NCBI RefSeq assembly: GCF_028748065.1 | Contig: NZ_CP118166.1 | Location: forward strand, 1,317,501 to 1,381,500 | Direction of reading: 5' to 3' | Origin: Hyphococcus flavus | GTDB lineage: Bacteria > Pseudomonadota > Alphaproteobacteria > Caulobacterales > Parvularculaceae | DNA: 64,000 bases | In this document: positions 24,199 through 31,633 of the stretch, piece by piece | Layout: the number at the start of each line of letters is the position of its first letter | Numbering within the stretch: position 1 is the stretch's first letter | Made by a program: the position numbers and the translations under genes | The notes under the pieces: model-generated | The model's database searches: none | Told to the model about the DNA's origin: nothing | What the model saw: the letters and a program-made list of their open reading frames with translations, nothing else

Positions 24199-25311
24199 AT
24201 GTTGCGGGTTTTATCTCTTTCGGTGTTTGCGGTCTGGGTTGCGTTCGGGGCTGATAGAGCAAGAGCTGACGACGTATTCGAGGCGCATCTGGAGGAGGTG
24301 GCGGCGTCAGGCGACGTGGTCGGTATGGCGGTCGCGGTGGTACGCGGCGGTGAGACGGCTTTTCTGAAAACATACGGCGCCCGTGAAATTGGCGCGCCTG
24401 CGCCGGTTGATGAGCGCACTAGGTTTCGCATCGCGTCCCTTTCAAAAGGATTTGCCGCGACGCTGGCTGCGCAACTGATCGAAGAAAAAGGGCTCTCGTT
24501 GGAAGACAAGGCTGTCGACTTCGCCCCCGCGCTTCGCTTGAAGGGGACCGGCCAGACTAGTGCAGCAACCCTTGAATACGTCCTCAGTCACCGGCTCGGC
24601 CTGCCGCCCTACGCGTATGACAATCTGCTTGAAGCGGGCATCGATCCCGATGTGATTTTGCGCCGTTTTGGCGAGGTCGATCAGATTTGCCGCGTGGGCG
24701 CCTGTTACGCGTACCAGAATGTCGGCTTCAATATTGTTGAGGCGGCGGTTGCGGCGGCGGAAGGCAAACCCTTTGCCGCATCCATGGCGGAGCGTCTTAT
24801 CGTGCCGCTCGGTATGACCGATACGACGCTTGGCATGGAAGGTCTGAAGGTCGATGACAATTGGGCGCGGCCGCATCGGCGCCGTCGCGGTCAGGCCTGG
24901 CGCGAGACGCCAGTACGCCAGCCCTATTACGACGTGCCGGCGGCGGGCGGCGTCAACACGACGATCACAGACATGGCGGTGTGGCTGGCTTCCCAGATGG
25001 GACATGCGCCGCATGTGGTCTCCGATGAGATGCGGGCCTTGATGCACGAACCCAGAGTGCACACCCCGGCGGAAGTACGGCGCCTGCCGCGGGAATCCCG
25101 TGTCACGCGCGCCCACTACGGCCTCGGCTGGCGGATTTACGATTATGCCGGTCATCGCGTGATCGCCCATTCCGGTTCTGTCGAGGGCTATAGCGCGCAG
25201 ATTGCGTTTCTGCCGGACCGGGATGTGGGGATTGTGCTCTTGACCAACTCCCGCTCCAGAGAGTTTTGGCGGATCATGCCGGCCTTTCTCGACCAGGAAC
25301 TTGGCCTTTAA
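24199..25311 (+). CDS. Serine hydrolase of the class C beta-lactamase/PBP4* family
   Basis: 370-residue exported protein. GGAGG precedes the ATG at 24199, and a signal peptide (LSVFAVWVAFGADRARA) follows. The three active-site motifs are SLSK (Ser nucleophile and Lys, in FRIASLSKGF), YQN (in CYAYQNVGFN, the Tyr general base) and HSG (in IAHSGSVEGY). Length and motifs match the beta-lactamase family 12 of esterase/peptidase/beta-lactamase-like enzymes. Resistance activity cannot be inferred; many members are esterases or D-aminopeptidases. Confidence 0.9.
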   Translation: MLRVLSLSVFAVWVAFGADRARADDVFEAHLEEVAASGDVVGMAVAVVRGGETAFLKTYGAREIGAPAPVDERTRFRIASLSKGFAATLAAQLIEEKGLSLEDKAVDFAPALRLKGTGQTSAATLEYVLSHRLGLPPYAYDNLLEAGIDPDVILRRFGEVDQICRVGACYAYQNVGFNIVEAAVAAAEGKPFAASMAERLIVPLGMTDTTLGMEGLKVDDNWARPHRRRRGQAWRETPVRQPYYDVPAAGGVNTTITDMAVWLASQMGHAPHVVSDEMRALMHEPRVHTPAEVRRLPRESRVTRAHYGLGWRIYDYAGHRVIAHSGSVEGYSAQIAFLPDRDVGIVLLTNSRSREFWRIMPAFLDQELGL

Positions 25312-25387
25312 CTCACTGAAACTGTTATAAAATTATCAGTGCGGCGCTGGCTAATGTAAATAATTCCACCCTTAATGTTAAAAATAA

Positions 25388-25416
25388 TTGACACATTGTG
25401 TGCTAAATCATACATC
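25388..25416 (+). promoter_or_regulatory. Promoter with overlapping palindromic operator candidate
   Basis: TTGACA (25388-25393) is 17 bases from the weak box TACATC (25411-25416). A perfect dyad ACACA-T-TGTGT (25391-25401) overlaps the -35 end. It lies 38 bases before the membrane-protein gene that leads the HTH gene, so autorepression by that regulator is a natural hypothesis. Confidence 0.45.
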
Positions 25417-25453
25417 AGGCTTGTCAGCAATCATGTGGCGTTTGGAGGCGCGA

Positions 25454-25861
25454 ATGAGTTTCAAGGAAAAAAGCGCGTGGATCGTGCTGGTCGCCATGCT
25501 CTGGATATTCGGCGGCTATGCATGGTCCCTTTATCAGGCGGGCAGTTTCGGGGCCGGAACCACCGAAATGATGTTCGGGGCGATTATCGGTTTCGTCCTG
25601 CTGGTGATTGTGGCGCATATCGTCGTTGGCATATTTGCGTTGAAACCCGGCGACGACGCCGAGGATGAGCGCGACCGTCTGATCGAGCTGAAAGCCGATA
25701 GTCTTTCCGGTTACGTGCTGGGCGCGGCGGCGCTGACGGGCCTCGCCTTCGCTCTGTTCGAGGGGGATTATCTGATCGCCAACATCCTGTTTCTTGGCCT
25801 TGCGGGCTCGGAGATCGCCAAGAACGCCTGGCAGGTCATGCTCTATCGGAAGGGGGCGTAA
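25454..25861 (+). CDS. Four-span membrane protein partner of an HTH regulator
   Basis: 135 residues. The ATG at 25454 is five bases after GGAGG. Two N-terminal membrane helices (SAWIVLVAMLWIFGGYAW; MMFGAIIGFVLLVIVAHIVVG) are followed by an acidic cytoplasmic loop (KPGDDAEDERDRLIELKADS) and two further helices. It resembles DUF2178-type proteins, which commonly precede a small XRE regulator, as here (25871, 9-base gap). Biochemical role unknown. Confidence 0.8.
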   Translation: MSFKEKSAWIVLVAMLWIFGGYAWSLYQAGSFGAGTTEMMFGAIIGFVLLVIVAHIVVGIFALKPGDDAEDERDRLIELKADSLSGYVLGAAALTGLAFALFEGDYLIANILFLGLAGSEIAKNAWQVMLYRKGA

Positions 25862-25870
25862 GCCGGTTAA

Positions 25871-26125
25871 ATGGCGAAAACGCCCATCATCAATAATATT
25901 CGCGTCCTGCGGTTTCACGCCAACGAGATGACGCAAGGCCAACTCGCTGAGCGTATCGGCGTCACGCGCCAGACCGTCGCCGCCATCGAAAAGGGGAAAT
26001 ACTCCCCGACGCTCGAGGCGGCGTTTCGTATCGCCGCGGTTTTCGGCGTGCCCTTTGACGATGTTTTTCGCTATGAACCGGGTGCCGACCAGCAATTTCA
26101 AAAACGGTTGAAAAAGGACGGTTGA
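25871..26125 (+). CDS. Small XRE-family HTH regulator (YozG-like)
   Basis: 84-residue DNA-binding protein made almost wholly of one XRE helix-turn-helix domain: MTQGQLAERIGVTRQTVAAIEKGKYSPTLEAA contains helices 2 and 3. A short Lys-rich tail follows. The length and the ending are typical of YozG-like regulators. It forms a two-gene unit with the membrane protein upstream and overlaps the beginning of an upstream-extended dnaX frame only by chance. The palindrome at 25391-25401 is its best candidate site. Confidence 0.9.
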   Translation: MAKTPIINNIRVLRFHANEMTQGQLAERIGVTRQTVAAIEKGKYSPTLEAAFRIAAVFGVPFDDVFRYEPGADQQFQKRLKKDG

Positions 26126-26175
26126 GGCGGCGCGCCCGCCTCTCCATAATCGGCGCACAGTGTTCGTGGGGATGG

Positions 26176-27996
26176 ATGGCAGAAACCGAAACCAGCGACG
26201 GGAAGGATGACGCCGCGCCTTATCAGGTGCTGGCGCGCAAATACCGTCCGCAGAATTTCGACGATCTGATCGGCCATGGCCCCATGGTGCGGACGTTGAA
26301 AAACGCGTTTGCGTCTGACCGGATCGCCCACGCCTATATCCTCACCGGCGTGCGGGGGGTGGGAAAAACCACAACCGCGCGCATTCTCGCCCGGGCGCTC
26401 AACTATGTCGGCCCGAATGGCGAGGATAACGGGCCGCAGATGGACCTGAAGCAAGAGGGTCGCCACTGCCGAGCCATCGCCGAGAGCCGGCATCCGGACG
26501 TGATGGAAATGGACGCTGCGTCCCGCACCGGCGTCGGCGATATTCGCGAGCTGATCGAGGGCGTTCGCTACGCCCCGGTTGAGGCGCGCTACAAAGTCTA
26601 CATCATCGACGAAGTGCACATGCTGTCGACGGCGGCGTTCAACGCGCTCCTCAAAACGCTCGAAGAACCGCCGCCGCATGTGAAGTTCATCTTCGCGACG
26701 ACGGAAATCAGAAAGCTGCCCGTGACCGTGCTGTCGCGCTGTCAGCGTTTTGACTTGCGCCGTATCGATCCGGAAATGCTGACCGATCATCTCAGCAACA
26801 TCGCCGAAAAAGAAAAGGTCAATATCGACCGCGACGGTCTGTGGATGATTGCGCGCGCGGCGGAGGGGTCCGTGCGCGATGCGCTGTCGATCCTCGATCA
26901 GGCGATTGTTCAGCATGGGAAGAAAGATGGCGAGGCGGTAACGGCGGATGAAATCCGCGAGATGCTCGGCCTCGCGGACCGTTCTTCCGTCTGGGCGCTC
27001 CTGGATGCGGCCATGAAAGGCGATGCAAAAGAAGCGCTCACCGGGTTCCGCGCGCAATATGATGCCGGCGCGGAACCGGCGCAGATCATTCGCGACATGC
27101 TTGATCTGACGCACTTGCTGACGCGCATCAAGGCGGCGGGACCGGAAGCCGCAAGCCACGGACCAGCAGGCGAGGCCGATGCGGAGCGTGCGAAAAACAT
27201 GGCCGATGCGCTCGAAATGAATGCGCTGACGCGTTCGTGGTCGCTGCTGATGAAGGGGCTTTCCGAAACGCAAATCGCGCCCGATGCCGCGGCGGCTGGC
27301 GAAATGGCGTTGATCCGTCTTTGCTTCGCGGCTGACCTGCCGACCCCGGACGAGGCTCTGCGCGCCTTAAAAAAAAACAGTGACGACGGGGTAGGGGCGG
27401 ATAACGCCCCGGCGCCGAAACGCGGGAAGGCGTCAAGTCCTGCTCCTGCTGAGGCGGTCTATAATCCGCCTGCGGACGGTAAAGAACCGGCGAAAATCAT
27501 CGACATCAAACCGCCCCTGTCACAGCGGCCAAAGGACAGGGCCCCTTGGCTGCGCGCCTTTGACGATGTCGTGAAACTCGCAGGGAAAATGCGTGACGCA
27601 AAGCTGCGCACGGAACTGGAAAGTTACGTTCATCTTGTTTCATTCAGGGAAGGCCGTATTGAACTGCGCCTTCACGATGACGCGCCGGGCGATCTCGCCA
27701 ACCGTCTCGCCGTGCGCCTCAAGGAATGGACCGGGCGGCAATGGATCGTCACGGTCACGTCAGAGTCAAAAGGCGCAGAGACTTTGCGCGACGCGCGCAC
27801 ACGCGAAGTGATGGAACACCCCATGGTCACCCGCGCGCTGGAATTGTTTCCGGGGGCGGAAGTGACCGCCATTCGCGAACCGGAAACCGTGGCGGAGCCC
27901 GCGCCCGACGAAACCGAAGAGGATGCGCCCGTCGACCCCGATGACGATGCGGTGGCCGAGGCGATCAGAAAACGCACCGAAACAGGAAAGCCCTAA
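26176..27996 (+). CDS. dnaX: DNA polymerase III gamma/tau subunit
   Basis: 606-residue clamp-loader subunit (tau form). The P-loop is GVRGVGKTTTAR, Walker B is the DEVH in IIDEVHMLS, sensor 1 is FIFATTEIRKLP and the arginine finger is in SRCQRF. The Zn-finger of other bacteria is mostly replaced (GRHCRAIAESRH), as usual in this class. After domain III (about residue 370) the tau-specific C-terminus begins at a run of nine A residues, where a -1 shift gives an immediate stop, predicting a 402-residue gamma form. I chose the ATG at 26176 (MAETETS), which has GGGGATGG upstream. It is followed at once by ybaB. Confidence 0.95.
   Translation: MAETETSDGKDDAAPYQVLARKYRPQNFDDLIGHGPMVRTLKNAFASDRIAHAYILTGVRGVGKTTTARILARALNYVGPNGEDNGPQMDLKQEGRHCRAIAESRHPDVMEMDAASRTGVGDIRELIEGVRYAPVEARYKVYIIDEVHMLSTAAFNALLKTLEEPPPHVKFIFATTEIRKLPVTVLSRCQRFDLRRIDPEMLTDHLSNIAEKEKVNIDRDGLWMIARAAEGSVRDALSILDQAIVQHGKKDGEAVTADEIREMLGLADRSSVWALLDAAMKGDAKEALTGFRAQYDAGAEPAQIIRDMLDLTHLLTRIKAAGPEAASHGPAGEADAERAKNMADALEMNALTRSWSLLMKGLSETQIAPDAAAAGEMALIRLCFAADLPTPDEALRALKKNSDDGVGADNAPAPKRGKASSPAPAEAVYNPPADGKEPAKIIDIKPPLSQRPKDRAPWLRAFDDVVKLAGKMRDAKLRTELESYVHLVSFREGRIELRLHDDAPGDLANRLAVRLKEWTGRQWIVTVTSESKGAETLRDARTREVMEHPMVTRALELFPGAEVTAIREPETVAEPAPDETEEDAPVDPDDDAVAEAIRKRTETGKP
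27352..27410 (+). other. Predicted slippage/-1 frameshift site in dnaX
   Basis: A SD-like GAGG (27352-27355) lies 14 bases before A9 (27369-27377). In the -1 frame the next codons are CAG then TGA (27381-27383). A perfect 6-bp stem GGGGCG-GATAA-CGCCCC (27394-27410) follows after 16 bases. This is the layout of E. coli dnaX frameshifting, with the nine-A run of Thermus dnaX transcriptional slippage. Confidence 0.6.
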
Positions 27997-28317
27997 ATGG
28001 ATATTGGAAAGCTCATGAAACAGGCCGGCGAAATGCAGGCCAAGATGCAGGAAATGCAGGAACAACTCGCGGATCTTGAGGCGACGGGCGAGGCCGGCGG
28101 CGGCATGGTGAAAGTGACGCTGAACGGCAAGGGCTACGCCAAAGCCGTCGCGATAGAGCGTTCGCTGATGAAGGAGGATGAGGCGGAAATCCTCGAAGAC
28201 CTTATCGCCGCCGCCATCAACGACGCGAAATCAAAGCTGGAAGAAGAAACGCAAGCCCGCATGAAAGACATGACCCAAGGTCTGCCGCTGCCCCCGGGCA
28301 TGAAGCTGCCGTTTTAA
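27997..28317 (+). CDS. ybaB: YbaB/EbfC-family nucleoid-associated protein
   Basis: 106-residue DNA-binding protein conserved next to dnaX and recR in most bacteria. It has an N-terminal helix (LMKQAGEMQAKMQEMQEQLAD), a beta region GMVKVTLNGKGYAKAVAI and the C-terminal helix with PPGMKLPF. The start codon follows the dnaX stop with no gap (TAAATG), indicating coupling. Normal synteny would place recR next; here two other genes and a recR fragment intervene. Confidence 0.95.
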   Translation: MDIGKLMKQAGEMQAKMQEMQEQLADLEATGEAGGGMVKVTLNGKGYAKAVAIERSLMKEDEAEILEDLIAAAINDAKSKLEEETQARMKDMTQGLPLPPGMKLPF

Positions 28318-28329
28318 GCTTAGGTTGTA

Positions 28330-29262
28330 ATGCAAGACCATCTTAATGAGCTGAAACAACGCTATGCAAAAGCTGTAAAGATTAAATCTGCTCTAAAAGA
28401 AGGCTGCTTGTACTTTGCTGTAGGCGGTGGACTAGGTCTAAAGGATGCGGCCAATTTAAAAATAGGCACTACAGAGGACGGCAGGCGAGTAACTCTGAGG
28501 GCGGTTGAGCTAAACCCTTTAGCTACTGAAGCCTTCGGAGCGACCACAGATCATTTTGTTGTGCCATATATGTTGAAGCACAGCGGGTTGATTCATTCCG
28601 AATTAGAAGTTGAAAGAGCTGATCTAAGAGACTCAGACAACATTTTCAAACAATTGCGGCCAATAACATTGTGCCTAAGTTTGTCCGTTGAAGTTCCTAT
28701 TTATATTCCGTTTGTTCTAAATACTTCGTGGTCTAGTTTGCCCGCATTTCGAAACCGGGAAATCGAAGTAAAACTAACTGATAGCGGTTACGAAGATCCT
28801 ATTTCTTTCACGGGAGGCGAGATTACAGCGGAAGTCGCTACCTTTGTTGATTCCAAAATTGCAACTATAAGAGCTTTGTTGCAGAACAATAAGTTCCAGA
28901 TTGCAGTAGATGCTTACGAGGCGTGTTTAAAACTAGGAAATAAAAAAATTGCCATTGCGACTGCGTGGACAGGAATTGAGGCAATTTTCGGGATTAGTTC
29001 TGAGCTTAAATTTCGAACAGCCCTGTACGCGGCATCCGAGTTAGCAGAAGCAAATGATCCGTATATCACATTTTTGGATACCAAGGCTCTTTACGACCTG
29101 CGATCAAAGGTTGTTCACGGTAGCTCGATCAAGGAAAAAGATTTAAACGATGCCTACGGAAAGTCACTAGGGTTACTGTTGACGCTTTTGCGTGTTGTAG
29201 TGCGAAGAGGTAATCTCCGCGATATTAGTGAGATCGAAAAGTCAATTCTGTCGAGTAAATAA
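28330..29262 (+). CDS. HEPN-domain-like protein inserted between ybaB and recR
   Basis: 310 residues in two parts. The N-terminal about 160 residues are mixed and strand-rich (LYFAVGGGLGLKDAANLKIG; VEVPIYIPFVLNTSW). The C-terminal about 130 are helical (KFQIAVDAYEACLKLGNKKIAIATAWTGIEAIFG) and contain R258-x4-H263 in YDLRSKVVHGS, the R-x4-6-H signature of HEPN RNases and ApeA-like HEPN domains. Base composition is unlike neighbours: 24 of 60 G/C at 28921-28980 versus 43 of 60 in ybaB at 28081-28140. It is likely acquired. Defence against phage or RNA cleavage is inferred from the family only. Confidence 0.7.
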   Translation: MQDHLNELKQRYAKAVKIKSALKEGCLYFAVGGGLGLKDAANLKIGTTEDGRRVTLRAVELNPLATEAFGATTDHFVVPYMLKHSGLIHSELEVERADLRDSDNIFKQLRPITLCLSLSVEVPIYIPFVLNTSWSSLPAFRNREIEVKLTDSGYEDPISFTGGEITAEVATFVDSKIATIRALLQNNKFQIAVDAYEACLKLGNKKIAIATAWTGIEAIFGISSELKFRTALYAASELAEANDPYITFLDTKALYDLRSKVVHGSSIKEKDLNDAYGKSLGLLLTLLRVVVRRGNLRDISEIEKSILSSK

Positions 29263-29265
29263 AAC

Positions 29266-29319
29266 ATGCCATCCGCGTCCATCGGTCTCGAATTGCCGCG
29301 CCCAAAAGGACTAATCTAA
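29266..29319 (+). pseudogene. Remnant of the recR 5' end (17 codons)
   Basis: An ORF of 17 codons, MPSASIGLELPRPKGLI, matches the start of the intact recR at 29655 ([17 protein letters not shown]) in nine of its first twelve residues, with clear nucleotide identity (TCCATCGGT). It ends in TAA, which overlaps the ATG of the next gene (TAATG). It appears to be a duplicated and truncated recR start left by a rearrangement. It may now act as a coupled leader, since its AAAGGA is the ribosome-binding site of the next gene. Confidence 0.6.
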
Positions 29320-29651
29320 TGACTGTCACGCCCGTCAACGGCGCCTGCGCTTATGTCTGGACCTATAAGGTAAAGCCGGAACAGCGCGCGGCGTTTGCCG
29401 AAGCCTACGGCCCGAACGGCGTCTGGCCGGAATTCTTTTCGCAATCGCCCGGCTATATTCGCACCGACATTCTGGCCGACCGCGACGATCCGAACCGATT
29501 TTCCACCATCGATTATTTCGCCAATGCTGACGCTCGCCCCGCGCTTGTCGCCGAGCAGGCTGAGGCGTTTGCCGCAATTGACAAACGCTGGGAAGAAGCG
29601 ACGGTGGAAGAAACCTTCATCGGTGTTTTCACCGTCGATTCAAATGCGTGA
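29319..29651 (+). CDS. Antibiotic biosynthesis monooxygenase (ABM)-fold protein
   Basis: 110-residue ferredoxin-like protein. The strand-helix-strand pattern ACAYVWTYKVKPEQRAAFAEAYG...PGYIRTDILADRDDPNRFSTIDYFAN matches ABM/dimeric alpha-beta barrel proteins. Members range from quinol monooxygenases to proteins with no known activity, so no reaction is assigned. It starts inside the recR fragment (TAATG overlap) and ends four bases before the intact recR, so it is embedded in the recR transcription unit. Confidence 0.82.
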   Translation: MTVTPVNGACAYVWTYKVKPEQRAAFAEAYGPNGVWPEFFSQSPGYIRTDILADRDDPNRFSTIDYFANADARPALVAEQAEAFAAIDKRWEEATVEETFIGVFTVDSNA

Positions 29652-29654
29652 GCC

Positions 29655-30260
29655 ATGCCCACAGCCTCCATCGGTCCCGAGTTACAGCGCCTGATTGATC
29701 TCCTTGCGAAAATGCCGGGGCTGGGGCCGCGCTCGGCCAAGCGCGCGGCGCTTTATCTTTTGAAAAAACGCGAGCCGGTGATGCGCCCGCTCGCTTTTGC
29801 GCTCGAAGACGCGGCGCAAAAGGTCAAAGCCTGCGCTGTTTGCGGCAACTGGGATTCCATCGACCCCTGCGCCGTTTGCGCTGACGATGAACGCGACGCA
29901 TCGCTGATCTGCGTGGTGCAGGATGTGGGCGATCTCTGGGCGCTGGAACGCGCCGGCGCGCACAAGGGCCGTTATCATGTGCTGGGCGGCTTGCTCTCAC
30001 CACTCGACGGCATCGGCCCCGATGACTTGAACATGGGCGCGCTCATCGCCCGCGCGAAAGAAGAAGCGGTGAAGGAAATCATCCTCGCGCTCCCCGCCAC
30101 GGTCGATGGTCAAACCACGGCGCATTATCTGACCGAGCATCTGGAAATGTCAGGCGTCAACGTCACGCGCCTTTCGCAAGGCGTGCCCGTCGGCGGCGAA
30201 CTTGATTATCTCGACGAAGGAACATTGGCCGCAGCCATGAAAGCAAGACGGCCTTTCTGA
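29655..30260 (+). CDS. recR: Recombination protein RecR
   Basis: 201 residues, full family length. It has a helix-hairpin-helix ([18 protein letters not shown]), a C4 zinc site ([16 protein letters not shown]) and a Toprim domain ([49 protein letters not shown]). With RecF/RecO it loads RecA onto gapped DNA. It is separated from its usual neighbour ybaB by the HEPN-like gene, a recR remnant and an ABM gene. It converges with the GT87 gene across repeat copy B. Confidence 0.95.
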   Translation: MPTASIGPELQRLIDLLAKMPGLGPRSAKRAALYLLKKREPVMRPLAFALEDAAQKVKACAVCGNWDSIDPCAVCADDERDASLICVVQDVGDLWALERAGAHKGRYHVLGGLLSPLDGIGPDDLNMGALIARAKEEAVKEIILALPATVDGQTTAHYLTEHLEMSGVNVTRLSQGVPVGGELDYLDEGTLAAAMKARRPF

Positions 30261-30311
30261 CCCCCGACATTGTGCTGAAGGTTGCTACGGAACTATCAAT
30301 ACTCACCAAAT

Positions 30312-30388
30312 GTCATCACCGGGCTTGTCCCGGTGACCCAGAAATCCGGAAGCTTGTTCTGGATTGCCGGAACAAGTCCGGCAATGAC
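30312..30388. repeat. Cloverleaf-like palindromic repeat, copy B
   Basis: The most regular copy. GTCAT (30312-30316) pairs with ATGAC (30384-30388). Within are CCGGG-CTTGT-CCCGG, CCAGAA...TTCTGG and TGCCGG...CCGGCA hairpins. It lies between the convergent recR and GT87 genes, where it could also end both transcripts. Confidence 0.78.
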
Positions 30389-30390
30389 AG

Positions 30391-31599
30391 CTATTGTTTG
30401 TGGGGCGCAGGCGTCATCCGCCGCAGCACGAACCCGAATGCCAGTAGCGTCATCACAACAGAAAGATTGAACCCCGTGCGCTGAGGTTCGCCCGGCAATA
30501 TGAGCGGGATCAGAAAAAGCGCCAGCAGCATCAACTGGTCAAAGGGCCGCCAGTCATTGCTGCGTGCGGACTGAAGCGCCAGCAGCGCAAACGGCGCAAC
30601 CATGATCGTCAGTTCGTAATAATAGGCGTAAGGCGCGACCATAAAAGCGCCGCAGCAAACAACCGCCGACTTCAAAGCCTTATCATTGCTTCGCCACCAA
30701 ATAATGAAGGTCGCCGCGCCCGCGCACAGCGCGCCAATCCCGTGCAGAATTTGCGCAACTAATAGCGGCGCGCCCGCCATCAATACAGTGGCGTAAATTG
30801 TTGGCATTTTATAAAGCGGCATCAGCCCGTCACGGATGTGTTTATCGACAGTGCGCAAGCTGTCGATAAAAGCATCCCAAGTCTCAAACCCGAAGGCCGC
30901 AACACTCGCGCCCGCAAGCAACATCGCTCCCGCGCCTGCGGTGATGAACGCCCGCCAGTGACCGCCGGCGATATAAGCGACAGGCAACAGCAGTCCCAGT
31001 TGCGGCTTCATGGTGAGAAGCGCCGCGCATATCCCGGCAAGCACAGGGCGTTTGTCCACGAACAACGTCGCGCCAATCAGCAGGCCTGCGGTCAGAAACC
31101 CGTTCTGGCCGGTAATCACGGTCTGAAACACCGCCGGCGTCGCAAGCGCCGCCAACAGCGCCAGCCCTGTCACTCCTGCGCTGCGGGTTGAGGCTGCAAA
31201 GATCGCCAGCCCGCCGCCGGTCCACACAGCGTAACCAAGCCAATAGGGAAGGAGCGCCAGAAATGCGACGGCAAAATAATACGTAGGCGGATATTGCCAG
31301 GAAAGCCCCCAGCTTTCCTGCGGCGGGGCGATGCGCGCCAGCCAGTCGTGAAAGACCGGCGCGTAATAAATCGATGCGCCGTCGCCAGCCGCCAATGCTT
31401 TCGCCGCCGTCCAGAACGCGGCGAAGTCGCCGCCCACGGGCGTGCCTAATGGTGTCACCAGATTATTCGAAAGGGCGAATTGCGCGATGATGACGGCGAT
31501 CAGTGTGGCGCCCAACGCGCTCGCGCCCAGCCTGATATGACGAGCGTTGAGGCGGATATCCGCAGTTTGCAAAAGCGAGGTAAAGGTTTTCGCGCTCAT
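30391..31599 (-). CDS. GT87-family (DUF2029) membrane glycosyltransferase
   Basis: 402-residue polytopic protein. The ATG at 31599 precedes an N-terminal helix (LGASALGATLIAVIIAQFAL). The GT87/mannosyltransferase loop GGDFAAFWTAAKALAAGDGASIYY follows, and then YPPTYYFAVAFLALLPYWLGY. Homologues of this fold use polyprenyl-phosphate sugars on the periplasmic side to build envelope glycans; the acceptor here is unknown. The conserved Asp in GGDF is the probable catalytic base. Upstream in-frame codons (to 31857) lie inside the rmuC coding region on the same strand and would not give a membrane protein start. Confidence 0.8.
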   Translation of the reverse strand: MSAKTFTSLLQTADIRLNARHIRLGASALGATLIAVIIAQFALSNNLVTPLGTPVGGDFAAFWTAAKALAAGDGASIYYAPVFHDWLARIAPPQESWGLSWQYPPTYYFAVAFLALLPYWLGYAVWTGGGLAIFAASTRSAGVTGLALLAALATPAVFQTVITGQNGFLTAGLLIGATLFVDKRPVLAGICAALLTMKPQLGLLLPVAYIAGGHWRAFITAGAGAMLLAGASVAAFGFETWDAFIDSLRTVDKHIRDGLMPLYKMPTIYATVLMAGAPLLVAQILHGIGALCAGAATFIIWWRSNDKALKSAVVCCGAFMVAPYAYYYELTIMVAPFALLALQSARSNDWRPFDQLMLLALFLIPLILPGEPQRTGFNLSVVMTLLAFGFVLRRMTPAPHKQ

Positions 31600-31633
31600 G
31601 GCCGAAAACTCGTGGTTAACGCTTAATAAAGAC

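Noticed and set aside
24199-25311. Acquired antibiotic resistance gene
   Set aside because: The SxxK, YxN and HxG motifs show the class C/PBP4* fold, but many chromosomal esterases and peptidases share them and no mobile element is adjacent.
26098-27273. 391-codon minus-strand frame
   Set aside because: Antisense to the conserved dnaX AAA+ domain; it arises from codon bias.
29319-29651. Toxin or antitoxin partner of the HEPN-like gene
   Set aside because: The sequence is an ordinary ABM ferredoxin-like domain with high GC, like the native neighbours. It lacks MNT nucleotidyltransferase motifs that pair with HEPN toxins.
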